The notes below the pieces were generated by a model, which was not told the origin of the DNA, made no database searches, and worked only from the letters and a program-made list of their open reading frames with translations. From Phycisphaeraceae bacterium (GTDB lineage Bacteria > Planctomycetota > Phycisphaerae > Phycisphaerales > UBA1924): a DNA stretch of 40,910 nucleotides. Location of the stretch: assembly GCA_021604785.1 (NCBI GenBank), contig BQJQ01000002.1:1-40910 (forward strand). Direction: 5' to 3'. The position numbers and the translations under genes are program-made. Shown here one piece after another: positions 16,013 to 27,047 of this stretch (the stretch's first letter is position 1; the number at the start of each line of letters is the position of its first letter).

Positions 16013-17509
16013 ATGCGGATCTTCATGCTCGGCTGGGAATTCCCGCCCTTCGTTGCGGGAGGTCTGGGCACCGCCTGCGCCGGCATCACCAAAGCGCTGC
16101 ACAAGCAAGGGCACGAGATCACGTTCGTGCTGCCCAAGTCCGTCGACGGCGCCACATCGCCGCATGTTGACCTCATCGGGCCCGAGGCGCTGCGGGCGTC
16201 GGTCGATCAGCTCCGCAAGATCACCGTCGAGCTGCGCGAGACCGAGGTCCCCGTGGCGGACGTGCCCGGTGTGCCCGTCGTGCGTCCCCGCACACCCGGC
16301 GCGGCACCCGTGGACCCCGCACGACCTACGCCGCCGGCGGATGCCCCCGCACACCCCGGGCAGCCGCTCGCGAGCGTCTACCCCGCGTTCGACGACGACC
16401 GGTTCCGCGAGGCGCTCGCCTCGGTGACGCGGTCGGGCTCCGGGCGTGCCGGCGGCTCGCTCGAGAGCCTCCTTGGTATCGGCTCGCTCGCGGGCATAAA
16501 CACCGGCTCGGCGACCCAGCTCACGCGGGTGCTCACCGAGATCGTCGAGTCGCTCGACCACGGCCCCAGCGGCGAGACCCAGTACGGCGGCGACCTCTTC
16601 GGCGACGCCCAGCGCTACGCCCGCCTCGTCTGCGGCCTGGGAATCCAGCGGTCGTTCGACGTCATCCACGCCCACGACTGGCTCACCTTCCCGGCGGCGC
16701 TCGCGCTCAAAGCACTCACGGGCAAGCCCCTCGTCTGCCACGTGCACGCGACCGAGTTCGATCGGTCCGGCGAGCACGTGAACCAGGGCGTGTACGACAT
16801 CGAGCGGGCGGGTGTGCTCGGCGCCGACCGCGTCGTGGCAGTCTCACGCCTGACCAAGTCCATCCTCATCTCGCGGTACGGCGCCGACGAGAACACGGTG
16901 GACGTGGTCTACAACGGCGTCGAGCAGGACGAGGCCCAGCCCCCCCGCGGCAAGCGGATCGAGAGCACGGACAAGATCGTCCTCTTCCTCGGCCGCATCA
17001 CGATGCAGAAGGGCCCGGAGTACTTCATCAACGCCGCCAAGCGTGTGCTCGAGAAGGTCGAAAACGTGAAGTTCGTCGTTGCCGGCTCGGGCGACATGGC
17101 GGTCAAGATGATCGACCAGGCCGCGGCGCTGGGCATCGGGCACAAGGTGCTCTTCACCGGTTTCCTGCGCGGGCGCGACGTGGACCGCGTCTTCGGGCTC
17201 GCCGATTGTTATGTGATGCCAAGCGTCTCCGAGCCGTTCGGCATCGCGCCGCTCGAAGCGATGCGCAACGACACGCCCGTGATCGTCTCCAAGCAGTCAG
17301 GCGTGTCCGAGGTGCTCACGCACGCGCTCAAGGTTGATTTCTGGGATGTGGACGAGATCGCGAACCTGATCGTGGCCGTCCTGAAGTACCCCCCGCTGAG
17401 CCAGACGCTCCGCGAGCACGGCGCGTTCGAGCTCCGCGGCATCACCTGGGACGGCGCCGCCGAGAAATACGTCAAGGTCTACGGCAGGGCCATCGGCTCG
17501 GCGGGGTAA
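16013..17509 (+). CDS. GT4 glycosyltransferase, glycogen-synthase-like
   Basis: 498 residues from ATG 16013. The N-terminus MLGWEFPPFVAGGLGTACAG matches the GT5/GT4 glycogen synthase group, where the Gly-rich loop binds the sugar nucleotide. HAHDWLTFPAA and CHVHATEFDR fit the acceptor domain. The C-terminal domain carries LFLGRITMQKGPEYFINAAK and the EX7E motif in SEPFGIAPLEAMRNDTPVIV. A Pro/Ala-rich and helical insertion at about residues 80-190 separates the first strands from the HAHDW motif. Likely activity is transfer of glucose from ADP- or UDP-glucose to an alpha-glucan; the exact donor cannot be told. It converges with the ABC-2 permease gene, 10 bases apart. Confidence 0.88.
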   Translation: MRIFMLGWEFPPFVAGGLGTACAGITKALHKQGHEITFVLPKSVDGATSPHVDLIGPEALRASVDQLRKITVELRETEVPVADVPGVPVVRPRTPGAAPVDPARPTPPADAPAHPGQPLASVYPAFDDDRFREALASVTRSGSGRAGGSLESLLGIGSLAGINTGSATQLTRVLTEIVESLDHGPSGETQYGGDLFGDAQRYARLVCGLGIQRSFDVIHAHDWLTFPAALALKALTGKPLVCHVHATEFDRSGEHVNQGVYDIERAGVLGADRVVAVSRLTKSILISRYGADENTVDVVYNGVEQDEAQPPRGKRIESTDKIVLFLGRITMQKGPEYFINAAKRVLEKVENVKFVVAGSGDMAVKMIDQAAALGIGHKVLFTGFLRGRDVDRVFGLADCYVMPSVSEPFGIAPLEAMRNDTPVIVSKQSGVSEVLTHALKVDFWDVDEIANLIVAVLKYPPLSQTLREHGAFELRGITWDGAAEKYVKVYGRAIGSAG

Positions 17510-17519
17510 CCGCCCGGGC

Positions 17520-18896
17520 TCACCCGACGTCGCGCCCCTGGAACAGCATCACCGCGACCGACACCGCCGCGATGATCAGCGACAGCGCGTAGAACGCCGC
17601 GAGCACGAAGTGGCCCACCGGCACGGTCTGGGCCTGCGTGATCGCGTCCACGTTCCAGAAGAAGTGCATGTTGGGCACCGCGGCCCACGCCGTGAACGCG
17701 ACCGGGTTGATCCGTGTTTCGTGCGGGAAGATGAAGTCGCCCGCGGCCGGGGGGCGTTTGACTTCGACCCCCGTGTGCCCGATCTGCTTGATGGTCAGCG
17801 CCGGGCCGTTGATCCCAGTCAGGACGATCGCTGGCGCGACACCCTCGGGGAAGAGGTCGTCGTTGATGTCGATGTCCTGGCCCGGGCGGTGGTCGTCGTC
17901 CACCGGGATCATCGGGGGCACGAACATGCCCACGCCGTTTGGCGCCGGGCCCCAGTAAATCAGGTCGCCCACCTTGAGCTCGGTCGCCGGCTCTTGCTTG
18001 AGCAGCACCGTCCACTCGTCCCCGGGCATGTCGAAGGTGTCGTCGCCGATGTCGCCCGACTCGGTGACCACGACGAGCCCGACGATCTCGTTCTGGAAAA
18101 CATGCTGCCCGATCAGAAAGTTCGAGAGCAGCCCGAGCAGGAAGACCCCGGCGCAGACCGTGATGGTCATCACCTGCCCGAGACGCGTGGAGGCCGCCGT
18201 CGCGATCGCCGTCAGCACCAAGAGCGCCAGCCCGAGCGACGCGCACGCGAGCAGCAACTGCGGCTTGAAGTCCGTCGCGATCGCCTGGAACGCCCAGTCC
18301 TCGTCGAGTAGCAGGATCCCGAGGTACCCCAGCAGCATCAGCGGCACCATCAGCGTGATCGCCGTCTGCCCGAACGTCCACCCGTACAGGAAGTTCCCCG
18401 CCCCCGCGACGATCAGCGAGAGCAGCACGGCCCCTGCGGCGAACGCGATCGCGGGCTGGTCCGGGTCGTCCGCAGCCGTCGAGAGCACGCCATGGCGGAT
18501 CGCGAACATCAGGAACGCGGTCATGAGGACGATCGCGACGATCATCGCCGCCGCGACGCCCAGGTACTTTCCGATCACCACCGCCGGGCGGGCGACGGGC
18601 TTGGAGACGATCGTGAGGATGGTCTTGTTCTCAATCTCACGCGACATCACGGCGGTCGCGATGAACGCGGCCAGCAGCGTCCCGCACACAAAGATCGTCG
18701 AGAGCCCGATGTCGAACAGCAGCTTGTCGTCGCCCGTGATCTCGCCGGGGACATTCCGGTACCCCATGCTGTAGTGGGAGACCCAGGTGTTGAGCACCTG
18801 GAGGACCCCGCTGATGAGCACGATGATGAAGAACACCGGCTGGCGGATGCTCTCCACGAAGGTGCTGCGTGCGATGGTGGCGGTCGATCCGAGCAT
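17520..18896 (-). CDS. ABC-2 type transporter permease with periplasmic insert
   Basis: 458 residues. About seven membrane helices lie in the first 265 residues (around 19-38, 65-84, 109-133, 149-171, 177-197, 212-233, 243-264), then a soluble segment at 270-420 with many Asp/Pro residues, and a last helix near 430-452. SREIENKTILTIVSKPVARP followed by IGKYLG is the conserved cytoplasmic coupling region of NosY-like ABC-2 permeases. No ATPase gene is adjacent on this strand. The nearest ATPase is in the divergent operon that begins 362 bases away, which also encodes a permease with the same coupling pattern, so the two permeases may share it. The substrate is unknown. Confidence 0.87.
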   Translation of the reverse strand: MLGSTATIARSTFVESIRQPVFFIIVLISGVLQVLNTWVSHYSMGYRNVPGEITGDDKLLFDIGLSTIFVCGTLLAAFIATAVMSREIENKTILTIVSKPVARPAVVIGKYLGVAAAMIVAIVLMTAFLMFAIRHGVLSTAADDPDQPAIAFAAGAVLLSLIVAGAGNFLYGWTFGQTAITLMVPLMLLGYLGILLLDEDWAFQAIATDFKPQLLLACASLGLALLVLTAIATAASTRLGQVMTITVCAGVFLLGLLSNFLIGQHVFQNEIVGLVVVTESGDIGDDTFDMPGDEWTVLLKQEPATELKVGDLIYWGPAPNGVGMFVPPMIPVDDDHRPGQDIDINDDLFPEGVAPAIVLTGINGPALTIKQIGHTGVEVKRPPAAGDFIFPHETRINPVAFTAWAAVPNMHFFWNVDAITQAQTVPVGHFVLAAFYALSLIIAAVSVAVMLFQGRDVG

Positions 18897-19257
18897 GGGG
18901 CGGTGATCCTATCGCCCGGAACGCCCCGGGCACGCTCGCCATACGTCGCATCCGTGCCCGACGGGGCAACGGCCGGAAATCTTTCGGATCCGGGCGAACC
19001 CGCCCCGGTTCGCGGCGTACCCCGAGCGAGCCCCGCCGGCAGGCGAGGGCTTTTGGGCGTGGGCCCCGGGTCATGCCGCTCGGATCTCAGGAACCGGGCG
19101 GAATCGGGTCGTTGGAGCGGGGGGGCGGTGGACTCGCCCGCGCGGGGTGTTGAGAATTGCCCCCCTCTGATGTCTCGGGCGGGGTTCGTGCCCGGATCGG
19201 TTCGGGATGGGCGGGTTCAGAGCCCGCGGGGGTCGCTATGGCGTGGAGGTCCGCAAC
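18897..19257. other. Divergent intergenic region between ABC permease and SPFH operon
   Basis: About 360 bases with no gene. It should hold promoters for both directions, but I find no consensus -35/-10 pair. It is rich in short GC palindromes. A clear ribosome-binding site GGAGGT at 19245-19250 precedes GTG 19258. Confidence 0.5.
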
Positions 19258-21369
19258 GTGAGCAAGGCCGACACACTCACCTACCGGCGTGCGATGCTCA
19301 TCAGCCTGTTCGGGTTCGCCTTGCAGCTGCTGCTCGCGATCGGCGTCGGTGTCTACGCGCGCATGGCCGGCGGCGACCACACCGCGACCACCTTCGCGAT
19401 CGCGATCGGGCTCGGGTGCATCGTCTGGCTCACCCTCGCCTTCCTTTATGACCAACACCGCCGCGAGCGGATCGAGGCGATCGAGTCCGAGAGCCTCGCC
19501 TCGGCGACCTCGTCAGCGGCTAGCGCGTTCGACGGCACGGGCGACGAGCTGCTCGTCGCCTCGCGCCGCCTCGCGATGGTCCAGAAGTGGATCGTCCCGA
19601 TCGCGAGCCTGATTTTCGCCTCGCTGATGCTGGGCCTGGGCATCGTCCGCTTGCTCAGCGCCCGGGAGCTCTTCTCGCACGACGACTTTGTCGAGCCCGA
19701 CCAGCGTGGGTGGGGGATCGGGCTGGCGATGGCCGCCGCGTTCGGCGGGTTCGTCTTCGCCCGGTTCGTCTCGGGGATGGCCAAGCAGACCCACTGGGCC
19801 GCGCTGCGGGCCGGGGCGGCCCAGGCGGTCTTCGCGTCGATCGTCGGGCTGCTCATGGCGATCGCGTTGTTCGTGCGTCTCGCCGGCGGGCCGGACTGGC
19901 CGCTGCGGGTGCTGCTGGTGGGCGTGCCGGTCGCGATGATCGCGCTGGGCGCCGAGGTCTACCTGAACTTCGTCCTCGACCTGTACCGCCCGCGCCGCGC
20001 GGGCGAGGTCCGCCGCCCCGCGTTCGATTCGCGCCTGCTCGGGCTCGCCGCGGCACCGGACAAGATCGCCGAGAGCGTCCGCGAGGCCCTGAGCTACCAG
20101 TTCGGCGTCGATGTCACGGGCACCTGGTTCTACCAGCTGCTCTCGCGCTCGATCATGGTGCTCGTCGTGCTCGCGCTGCTCATCGCGTGGGCGATGACCT
20201 CGCTGGTCGTGATCCAGCCGCACCAGCGCGGGCTGGTGCTCACGTTCGGCAAGATTTCCGAGCCCGTCGCCAGCCTCGGCGAGCGCGACGGGCAGGAAAT
20301 CGGCCCCGGGCTGCACGTCAAGTGGCCCTGGCCCTTCTCCTCGGTCGAGATCCCGAGCTACAGCATGGAGGACGGCGACGACGAGTCGACCGTCCGCACG
20401 ACCACCGGCGTGCAGGTCATCAACCTCGCCGCCAACCCGCCCGACCGCGGCGAGGACGGACCCATCCTCTGGTCCGAGCAGCACACCACCGTCGAGATCT
20501 ACAACATCGCCCAGCCCGAGCGGGCCATCGCCGACCCCGACTCGGCCGGGTCCGAGCTCTCGCTCGTCGCGATCGAGGTCCCGGTGCACTACGTCATCGA
20601 GGACGTGATGCTCTACGACAGCATCGCGGCCCCCGGGCAGCGCCGGTTCCTGCTCCAGGCGATCGGTCGCTCCGAGGTCTCACGCTATATCTCGACGATG
20701 ACCGTCGACCGCGTCGTCGCGACCTCGCGGACCTCGCTCGCCGACGAGCTGCACGCGGTGCTCGAAGAGTCCTACGGGCGTCTCAACGGCGGGCAGGGCG
20801 CGGGCATCCGCATCCTGTTCGTGGGCGTCTCGGGCGCGCACCCGCCGCGGGACGTGGCGCCGAACTTCGAGCGCGTCGTGCAGGCCCGCCAGAACCGCGA
20901 GTCCAAGATCGAGGCCGCCAACAAGAGCAAGACCACGACGCTGACGCGCGTCGCGGGGCGTGCGGACCTCGCCGAGCAGATCGTCGAGATCCTCAACCGG
21001 ATCGACGCGATGCGCCGCTCGGGTGCGGACGCGGACGCCGTGCTCGAGCTCGAGGTCGAGGCGCAGCAGTTGCTCGCCGAGACCGGGGGCGAGGCGGGGC
21101 AGCTGCTCCAGTACGCCAGCGCCGAGCGGTGGACACGCCACATGACCGCCCGCGCCGACAGCCTGCGGTTCGCCGGCCAGAGCACCATGCACGCCGCCAA
21201 CCCACGCCTGTTCGAGGCCCAGCTGTATTTCGATGCGTTGAAGGACGTCATGTCCGAGTCGCGTGTGTACCTGCTTCAGGACGGGCTGCCGCGCGACATG
21301 GTGTTCGAGCTTCAGGACCAAAGCACCGGGCGGAATGTCTTCGACGCCAATTCCGCCCCCCAGCCGTAA
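19258..21369 (+). CDS. Polytopic SPFH/Band 7 protein, HflK-like
   Basis: 703 residues from GTG 19258, chosen because GGAGGT lies 7 bases upstream; an ATG at 19207 lacks such a site. About seven membrane helices precede the SPFH domain (near residues 13-34, 43-62, 110-130, 152-170, 189-207, 217-237, 298-320). The SPFH region starts with VVIQPHQRGLVLTFGKISEP and continues with PGLHVKWPWPFSSVEIP, as in HflK. The latter half has the charged helical region typical of HflK (ARQNRESKIEAANKSKTTTL) and a helix-rich end. HflK and HflC form a cage around FtsH in other bacteria; ordinary HflK has one helix, so the six extra helices are odd. It is first in a run of six plus-strand genes. Confidence 0.88.
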   Translation: MSKADTLTYRRAMLISLFGFALQLLLAIGVGVYARMAGGDHTATTFAIAIGLGCIVWLTLAFLYDQHRRERIEAIESESLASATSSAASAFDGTGDELLVASRRLAMVQKWIVPIASLIFASLMLGLGIVRLLSARELFSHDDFVEPDQRGWGIGLAMAAAFGGFVFARFVSGMAKQTHWAALRAGAAQAVFASIVGLLMAIALFVRLAGGPDWPLRVLLVGVPVAMIALGAEVYLNFVLDLYRPRRAGEVRRPAFDSRLLGLAAAPDKIAESVREALSYQFGVDVTGTWFYQLLSRSIMVLVVLALLIAWAMTSLVVIQPHQRGLVLTFGKISEPVASLGERDGQEIGPGLHVKWPWPFSSVEIPSYSMEDGDDESTVRTTTGVQVINLAANPPDRGEDGPILWSEQHTTVEIYNIAQPERAIADPDSAGSELSLVAIEVPVHYVIEDVMLYDSIAAPGQRRFLLQAIGRSEVSRYISTMTVDRVVATSRTSLADELHAVLEESYGRLNGGQGAGIRILFVGVSGAHPPRDVAPNFERVVQARQNRESKIEAANKSKTTTLTRVAGRADLAEQIVEILNRIDAMRRSGADADAVLELEVEAQQLLAETGGEAGQLLQYASAERWTRHMTARADSLRFAGQSTMHAANPRLFEAQLYFDALKDVMSESRVYLLQDGLPRDMVFELQDQSTGRNVFDANSAPQP

Positions 21370-21391
21370 GACCGCCTCGGGAGATTCGCCT

Positions 21392-22381
21392 GTGTCCAAA
21401 CTGCTGAACTGGTTCTTGATCATCGCCGTCGCGGCGGTCTTCGTGCTGGCGATCGTGATGTACGCCTGTTCGTACACCGTCCGCTTCACCGAGACCGCGG
21501 TCCGCACCACCTTCGGCAAGGCCTCGGAGACCTCGGTCATCACCGAGCCCGGGTTCCACTGGAAGGCGCCCTACCCGGTCCAGTCGGTCACCAAGTACGA
21601 CCGGCGCGTCCGCCTGGTGAACACCCGCTCCGAGACGCAGCAGACCGCCGACGATTTTCAGATTGTCGTGCAGGCGTACATGACCTACCGCGTCTCGGAC
21701 CCGCTGCTCTTTTTCCAGCGGTTCTCCAACGCCGGCGACCGGTCCCAGGACCACTACCGCATGGCCGAGGACAACGTCCTCCGCGCCCGCCTGCGTGCCC
21801 AGCTTGGCGAGACCAGCCGCTACCGAATGGACGAGCTGTTCACCCCCGAGCGCGGCACCTCCAAGCTCTCCGAGCTCGAAGACGGCATCCTCACCCTGCT
21901 GCGTGACGGGTCCGACGGCGGGCTCTCGCTCTCCGAGTACGGCGTCGAGGTCGTCACCGTCGGCATCGACCGCATCGTCCTGCCCGAAGAGACCACCCAG
22001 CGCGTCGTGGACCGCATGGGCGCCAACCGCGACCGCCTCGCCGACGGGTACGAGTCCGAGGGCGTGGCCCAGGCGCTCTCGATCACGTCCAAGGCCCAAG
22101 CCGACGCGGACAAGATCCGCCAGTTCGCCCTGCACCGCGCCGCGCTCATCGAGTCCCGCGGGTACCAGGAAGCCGCCCCGTACATGGCCGAGATGGCCGC
22201 GGACGAGGACCTGGCCGTCTACCTCGAGAACATCCGGCTCATGCGTGAGTCGATGTCCAAGCGGTTCACGCTCGTGCTGAGCACGTCGAACTTCGGGCTC
22301 GGGCTCTTCAGCCCCGAGATCGCCCAGGAGCTTTCCGCGGGCACCATCCCCGCGCCCGAGCGCCCCGGGAGCCAGCGATGA
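21392..22381 (+). CDS. SPFH/Band 7 protein, HflC-like
   Basis: 329 residues from GTG 21392, preceded by GGGAG. One N-terminal helix (LLNWFLIIAVAAVFVLAIVM), then the SPFH domain with FTETAVRTTFGK, EPGFHWKAPYPVQSVTKYD and DDFQIVVQAYMTYRVSDPLL, as in HflC. The coiled-coil part has RMGANRDRLADGYESEGVAQ and SITSKAQADADKIRQFALHR, matching the HflC pattern 'RMRAEREAEARRIRAEGEE' only loosely. It lies 22 bases after the polytopic SPFH gene and overlaps the third SPFH gene by four bases. Expected location is the cytoplasmic membrane with the bulk outside. Its partner is probably one or both neighbouring SPFH proteins. Confidence 0.88.
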   Translation: MSKLLNWFLIIAVAAVFVLAIVMYACSYTVRFTETAVRTTFGKASETSVITEPGFHWKAPYPVQSVTKYDRRVRLVNTRSETQQTADDFQIVVQAYMTYRVSDPLLFFQRFSNAGDRSQDHYRMAEDNVLRARLRAQLGETSRYRMDELFTPERGTSKLSELEDGILTLLRDGSDGGLSLSEYGVEVVTVGIDRIVLPEETTQRVVDRMGANRDRLADGYESEGVAQALSITSKAQADADKIRQFALHRAALIESRGYQEAAPYMAEMAADEDLAVYLENIRLMRESMSKRFTLVLSTSNFGLGLFSPEIAQELSAGTIPAPERPGSQR

Positions 22382-23808
22382 CCGACCCGACCGATCCCAC
22401 CGGCGCCGAGGGCGCCCCAGCCCCGAGCGGCCCGATCGACAGCGGGCGGACCACGTCCGTGCGCCTCCGCGACGCGCAGGCCCCGGCCGGCGCGAACCTC
22501 GTGGGCGATCGCATGGACGCCGCCAACCAATCACTCGGCGACGCGCTCCGCATCACCTTCCGGCTCGTGCAGCTGGGCATGATCGTGCTCGTGCTGCTCT
22601 TCATCTTCTCCGGCTTCCGCGCGATCCAGGAAGGCGAGCGGGGCATCGCGACCTTCTTCGGCCGCCCCGTTCAGACCAACATCGAGCCCGGGTTCCACCC
22701 CGCCTGGCCCTACCCCGTCGGCGAGGTCATCACCATCGGCACCGGCACCAGCGAGCTCGAGATCAAGCGGGCCTTCTTCCCCTACGTCAACGAGGGCCAG
22801 GAGGACATGCCCGAGAGCCGTCTGAGCTCGCGGCGATCGCTCGACCCCGCCCGCGACGGCTCGCTCATCACCGCCGACCAGAACATCGCCCACGCCCAGT
22901 GGACGCTCAACTACCGTCGCTCGTCCCCGCTCGAGTACGCCCAGACCATCCCGCCCGAGCTCGAGCGTGAGATCGTCTCGCGCGTCGCCGGCGCCGCGAT
23001 CGTCGAAGCGATCGCGCAGACGACCATCGACGACCTGCTCAAGGACCCGGGTCAGGACGGCGTCGCCGCCCGCGCGCTCTCCATCGCCCAGGCCGAGCTC
23101 GACGAGATGGGCTCGGGCATCCGCATCGACCAGTTCGTGCTCTACCGCAAGTTCCCGCCAGTGAACCTGCTCGACCGGTTCAACCGCGTCCAGAGCGCCG
23201 TCTCCATCGCCGGCGAGGCCCGCGTGAACGCCCGCACCGGCTCGGACCGCCTGCTCAACACCGTCGCCGGCCCGGCCGCCCCTGTGCTCATCGAGCAGAT
23301 CAACGAGTACGAGCGCGCCGTCGAGCTGGGCGAGACCGCCGAAGCAGCACAGATCCTCGCCCGCATCGACGCGATTCTGCTCGGAGAGCCCGTCGAGATC
23401 GACGGCGAGCTCGTCCGCGCGGACGTCTCGGGCGAGGTCGCCGAGATCCTCAGCAACGCCCGCCAGTCGGCCCTCGCCGTCACCTCCCGCGCCCAGCAGG
23501 ACGCCTCGCGGTTCAACGCCCTCCGCGAGCAATACGCCGCGAACGCCCCGCTCATGCTCACGCAGCAGTGGACGCTCGCGATGGCCACGTTCCTCGACCG
23601 CCCGGAGGTGCAGACCTTCCTCGTCCCCGAGGGCGCCGAGGACTCGGTCCAGATCCGACTGAACCCGGACCCGGACATCATCCGCCAGATGGACATCGCC
23701 AAGAACCTCAGCGAGGTCCAGAAGGCAGCCGAGCAGCGTCAACGCGAGCAGGAAGCCGCGAGCTACAACACGCAGCGCGGCGTCATCCGCGGCGACTCGG
23801 CCAACTGA
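22378..23808 (+). CDS. Third SPFH/Band 7 protein, HflK-like
   Basis: 476 residues; ATG 22378 overlaps the previous stop (ATGA). A Pro/Gly/Ala-rich cytoplasmic N-terminus of about 60 residues precedes one helix (LVQLGMIVLVLLFIFSGF) and the SPFH domain: IQEGERGIATFFGRPVQTNI, EPGFHPAWPYPVGEVITIG, TADQNIAHAQWTLNYRRSSP. The segment around EAIAQTTIDDLLKD and FPPVNLLDRFNRVQSAVSIA corresponds to the HflK region before its coiled coil. The end is Gln/Glu-rich (QKAAEQRQREQEAASYNTQR). With the two preceding genes it makes three different SPFH proteins in one transcript, more than the usual HflK-HflC pair. Confidence 0.88.
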   Translation: MTDPTDPTGAEGAPAPSGPIDSGRTTSVRLRDAQAPAGANLVGDRMDAANQSLGDALRITFRLVQLGMIVLVLLFIFSGFRAIQEGERGIATFFGRPVQTNIEPGFHPAWPYPVGEVITIGTGTSELEIKRAFFPYVNEGQEDMPESRLSSRRSLDPARDGSLITADQNIAHAQWTLNYRRSSPLEYAQTIPPELEREIVSRVAGAAIVEAIAQTTIDDLLKDPGQDGVAARALSIAQAELDEMGSGIRIDQFVLYRKFPPVNLLDRFNRVQSAVSIAGEARVNARTGSDRLLNTVAGPAAPVLIEQINEYERAVELGETAEAAQILARIDAILLGEPVEIDGELVRADVSGEVAEILSNARQSALAVTSRAQQDASRFNALREQYAANAPLMLTQQWTLAMATFLDRPEVQTFLVPEGAEDSVQIRLNPDPDIIRQMDIAKNLSEVQKAAEQRQREQEAASYNTQRGVIRGDSAN

Positions 23809-23840
23809 CGACCGCACCGACGACCAGACAAGGACGCGCC

Positions 23841-25069
<1,229 letters not shown>

Positions 25070-25073
<4 letters not shown>

Positions 25074-27010
25074 CACTCCGCGAGCGCCTCGGCGCTTTGG
25101 ACCGGTTCCAACGGACCCGCGGGTTCAAGATCGGCGCGTCGATCGCGGTTCTCGTGCTCGCGGTCGCCGTGCTCGGCGTCTACTTCGTCAACACCTCGAG
25201 CCCGGGCGACGCGATCTCCATCGACCTGCCCGAGGGCATGTCCCCGCAGCTCGCCGAACGCGAACGCCGCGAGATGGACCTGCTCAAACGCGCCCTCTCG
25301 GGCGGGAGCACCGGCGGCTCGGCGGTGGTGGTGGGGACGCTCTCGGTCACTGCCGTCGCGTTGGTCGCCGTCTGGTTCGGGCTCGGGCTGACGTACCTCG
25401 GGCTGCTCGCCGTCGGGGCCGCGGTCTGCGTCCCGCTCTACCTCCTGGGCACGGGCACGGCCAACGCCGCCCGCCTGATCGCCGGCGTGATCGTCCTGAC
25501 CATGGCCTTCACCGTCCTGCTGCGCGCGCTGCGGGTCGTCTTCTCGCTGCCCGGCGCCACCTTCGCGATCGCCCGCAACGTGCTCGCCGAGGCGGTCCGG
25601 CTCAAGCTCTCGCTCGTCTTCATCGTGATGCTCGTCTTCGCGCTCGCGGCGTTGCCCCTGCTGCTCGACGCCGAAGCCCCGCTCCGCCACCGCGTGCAGG
25701 CCTTCCTCCAGTACGCGACCGGCGGCAGCTTCTGGATCATCGCGATCCTCGTCCTCTTCTTCTCCGTCGCGACAGTCTCCTTCGAGCAGCGCGACAAGGT
25801 CATCTGGCAGACGGTCACCAAGCCCGTCGCCGCCTGGCAGTACCTGCTGGGCAAGTGGATGGGCGTCGCCGGGCTCGCGGCGTTGCTCATGACCGTCACA
25901 TCCGCCGGCGTCTTTATCTTCACCGCCTTCCTCGCCAACCAGCCCGCGATCGGCGAGTCCAGCCCCTTCGTCCCACGCGACCAGAGCCTCGCGATCACCG
26001 AAGACCGGCTCGTCCTGACAACCCAGGTGCTCGCGGCCCGCAAAACCTCGATGCCGCGCACCGCGATGCAGGTCTTCGAGATCGACATGGACGCTGCCTT
26101 GGCCCAGCGCGTCCAAGCCGAGCGAGCCCAGGATGCCCGCTTCGAGCCGAGCAACACGGACTTCAACCGTTACCGCATCGAGATCTACGAGCAGATGTCC
26201 CTCGCGTACCAGTCCATCGATCCGCGCGAGGAGACGTACGAGGAGTACGTCTTCGACGGGCTCGAGCGCGCCCGCGACTCAAGCACGCCCATCGTGCTGC
26301 GGTACAAGATCAACGCCGAGGGCAACCGCCCGGACCAGATCTACACCCTCTCGTTCCAGTTCCCCGACGGCTCGATCGCCGTCCGGCGCACCGGGCTCGG
26401 GTTCAGCCACACCATGACCCTCTCGCCCGACGCCATCCAGGACGGCGGCACCCTCTATCTCCGCGTCTACAACGGCGAGCTCCGCTCGGGCGGCCCGCAG
26501 AACTCCGCCCAGTTCCTCCCCAACGCCGAGACCATCACCTTCCCCTCCGACGGCCTGAGCGTCTCCTACGCCGTCGGGTCGTACCACATGAACTTCGTCC
26601 GCATCATGTTCGTGCTGTGGGTGAAGCTCGCCTTCCTCGCCGCCGTCGGCATCTGGGCGGCGACGTTCCTGAGCTTCCCCGTCGCCGCGCTGCTCGCGAT
26701 CGGTACCTTCTTCACCGCCGAAGCCGCTTCGTGGGTCAGCTATTCCCTCGAGAGCTTCGGGCCCAAGAACGTGCAGAACGAGTGGCAGCTCTGGCGGGTC
26801 ATCATCGGGGGCATCGCCCGCGCCGTCTCCACCTTCTTCCTCCCCTACGCCGAGCTCAAGCCCACCGCCCGCCTCTCCACGGGCCTTCTCCTGTCGTGGG
26901 CTGGCGCCTTCCGCGGCACCCTCGTCCTCATCCTCGCGACCCTCGGGCTCTACGCCTTCGGCGTCATCATCTTCCGCCGGCGCGAACTCGCCACCTACTC
27001 GGGCCAGTAG
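25070..27010 (+). CDS. ABC-2 type transporter permease with large soluble domain
   Basis: 646 residues from GTG 25070. Membrane helices lie near residues 21-40, 84-130 (two), 137-158, 178-199, 220-240 and 263-290. A soluble domain at about 290-506 contains beta-rich stretches (TPIVLRYKINAEGNRPDQIY, TLYLRVYNGELRSGG) and an early Pro/Arg-rich part. More helices follow at about 512-560 and 615-637. The coupling region FEQRDKVIWQTVTKPVAAWQ followed by LGKWMGV parallels that of the divergent permease. The size and the carbohydrate-binding-like look of the soluble domain suggest it faces the periplasm and contacts a substrate or partner. The substrate is unknown. Confidence 0.88.
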
Positions 27011-27047
27011 GACCCACCGCCACCACGACCCACGGAGGGTCCGAGCC

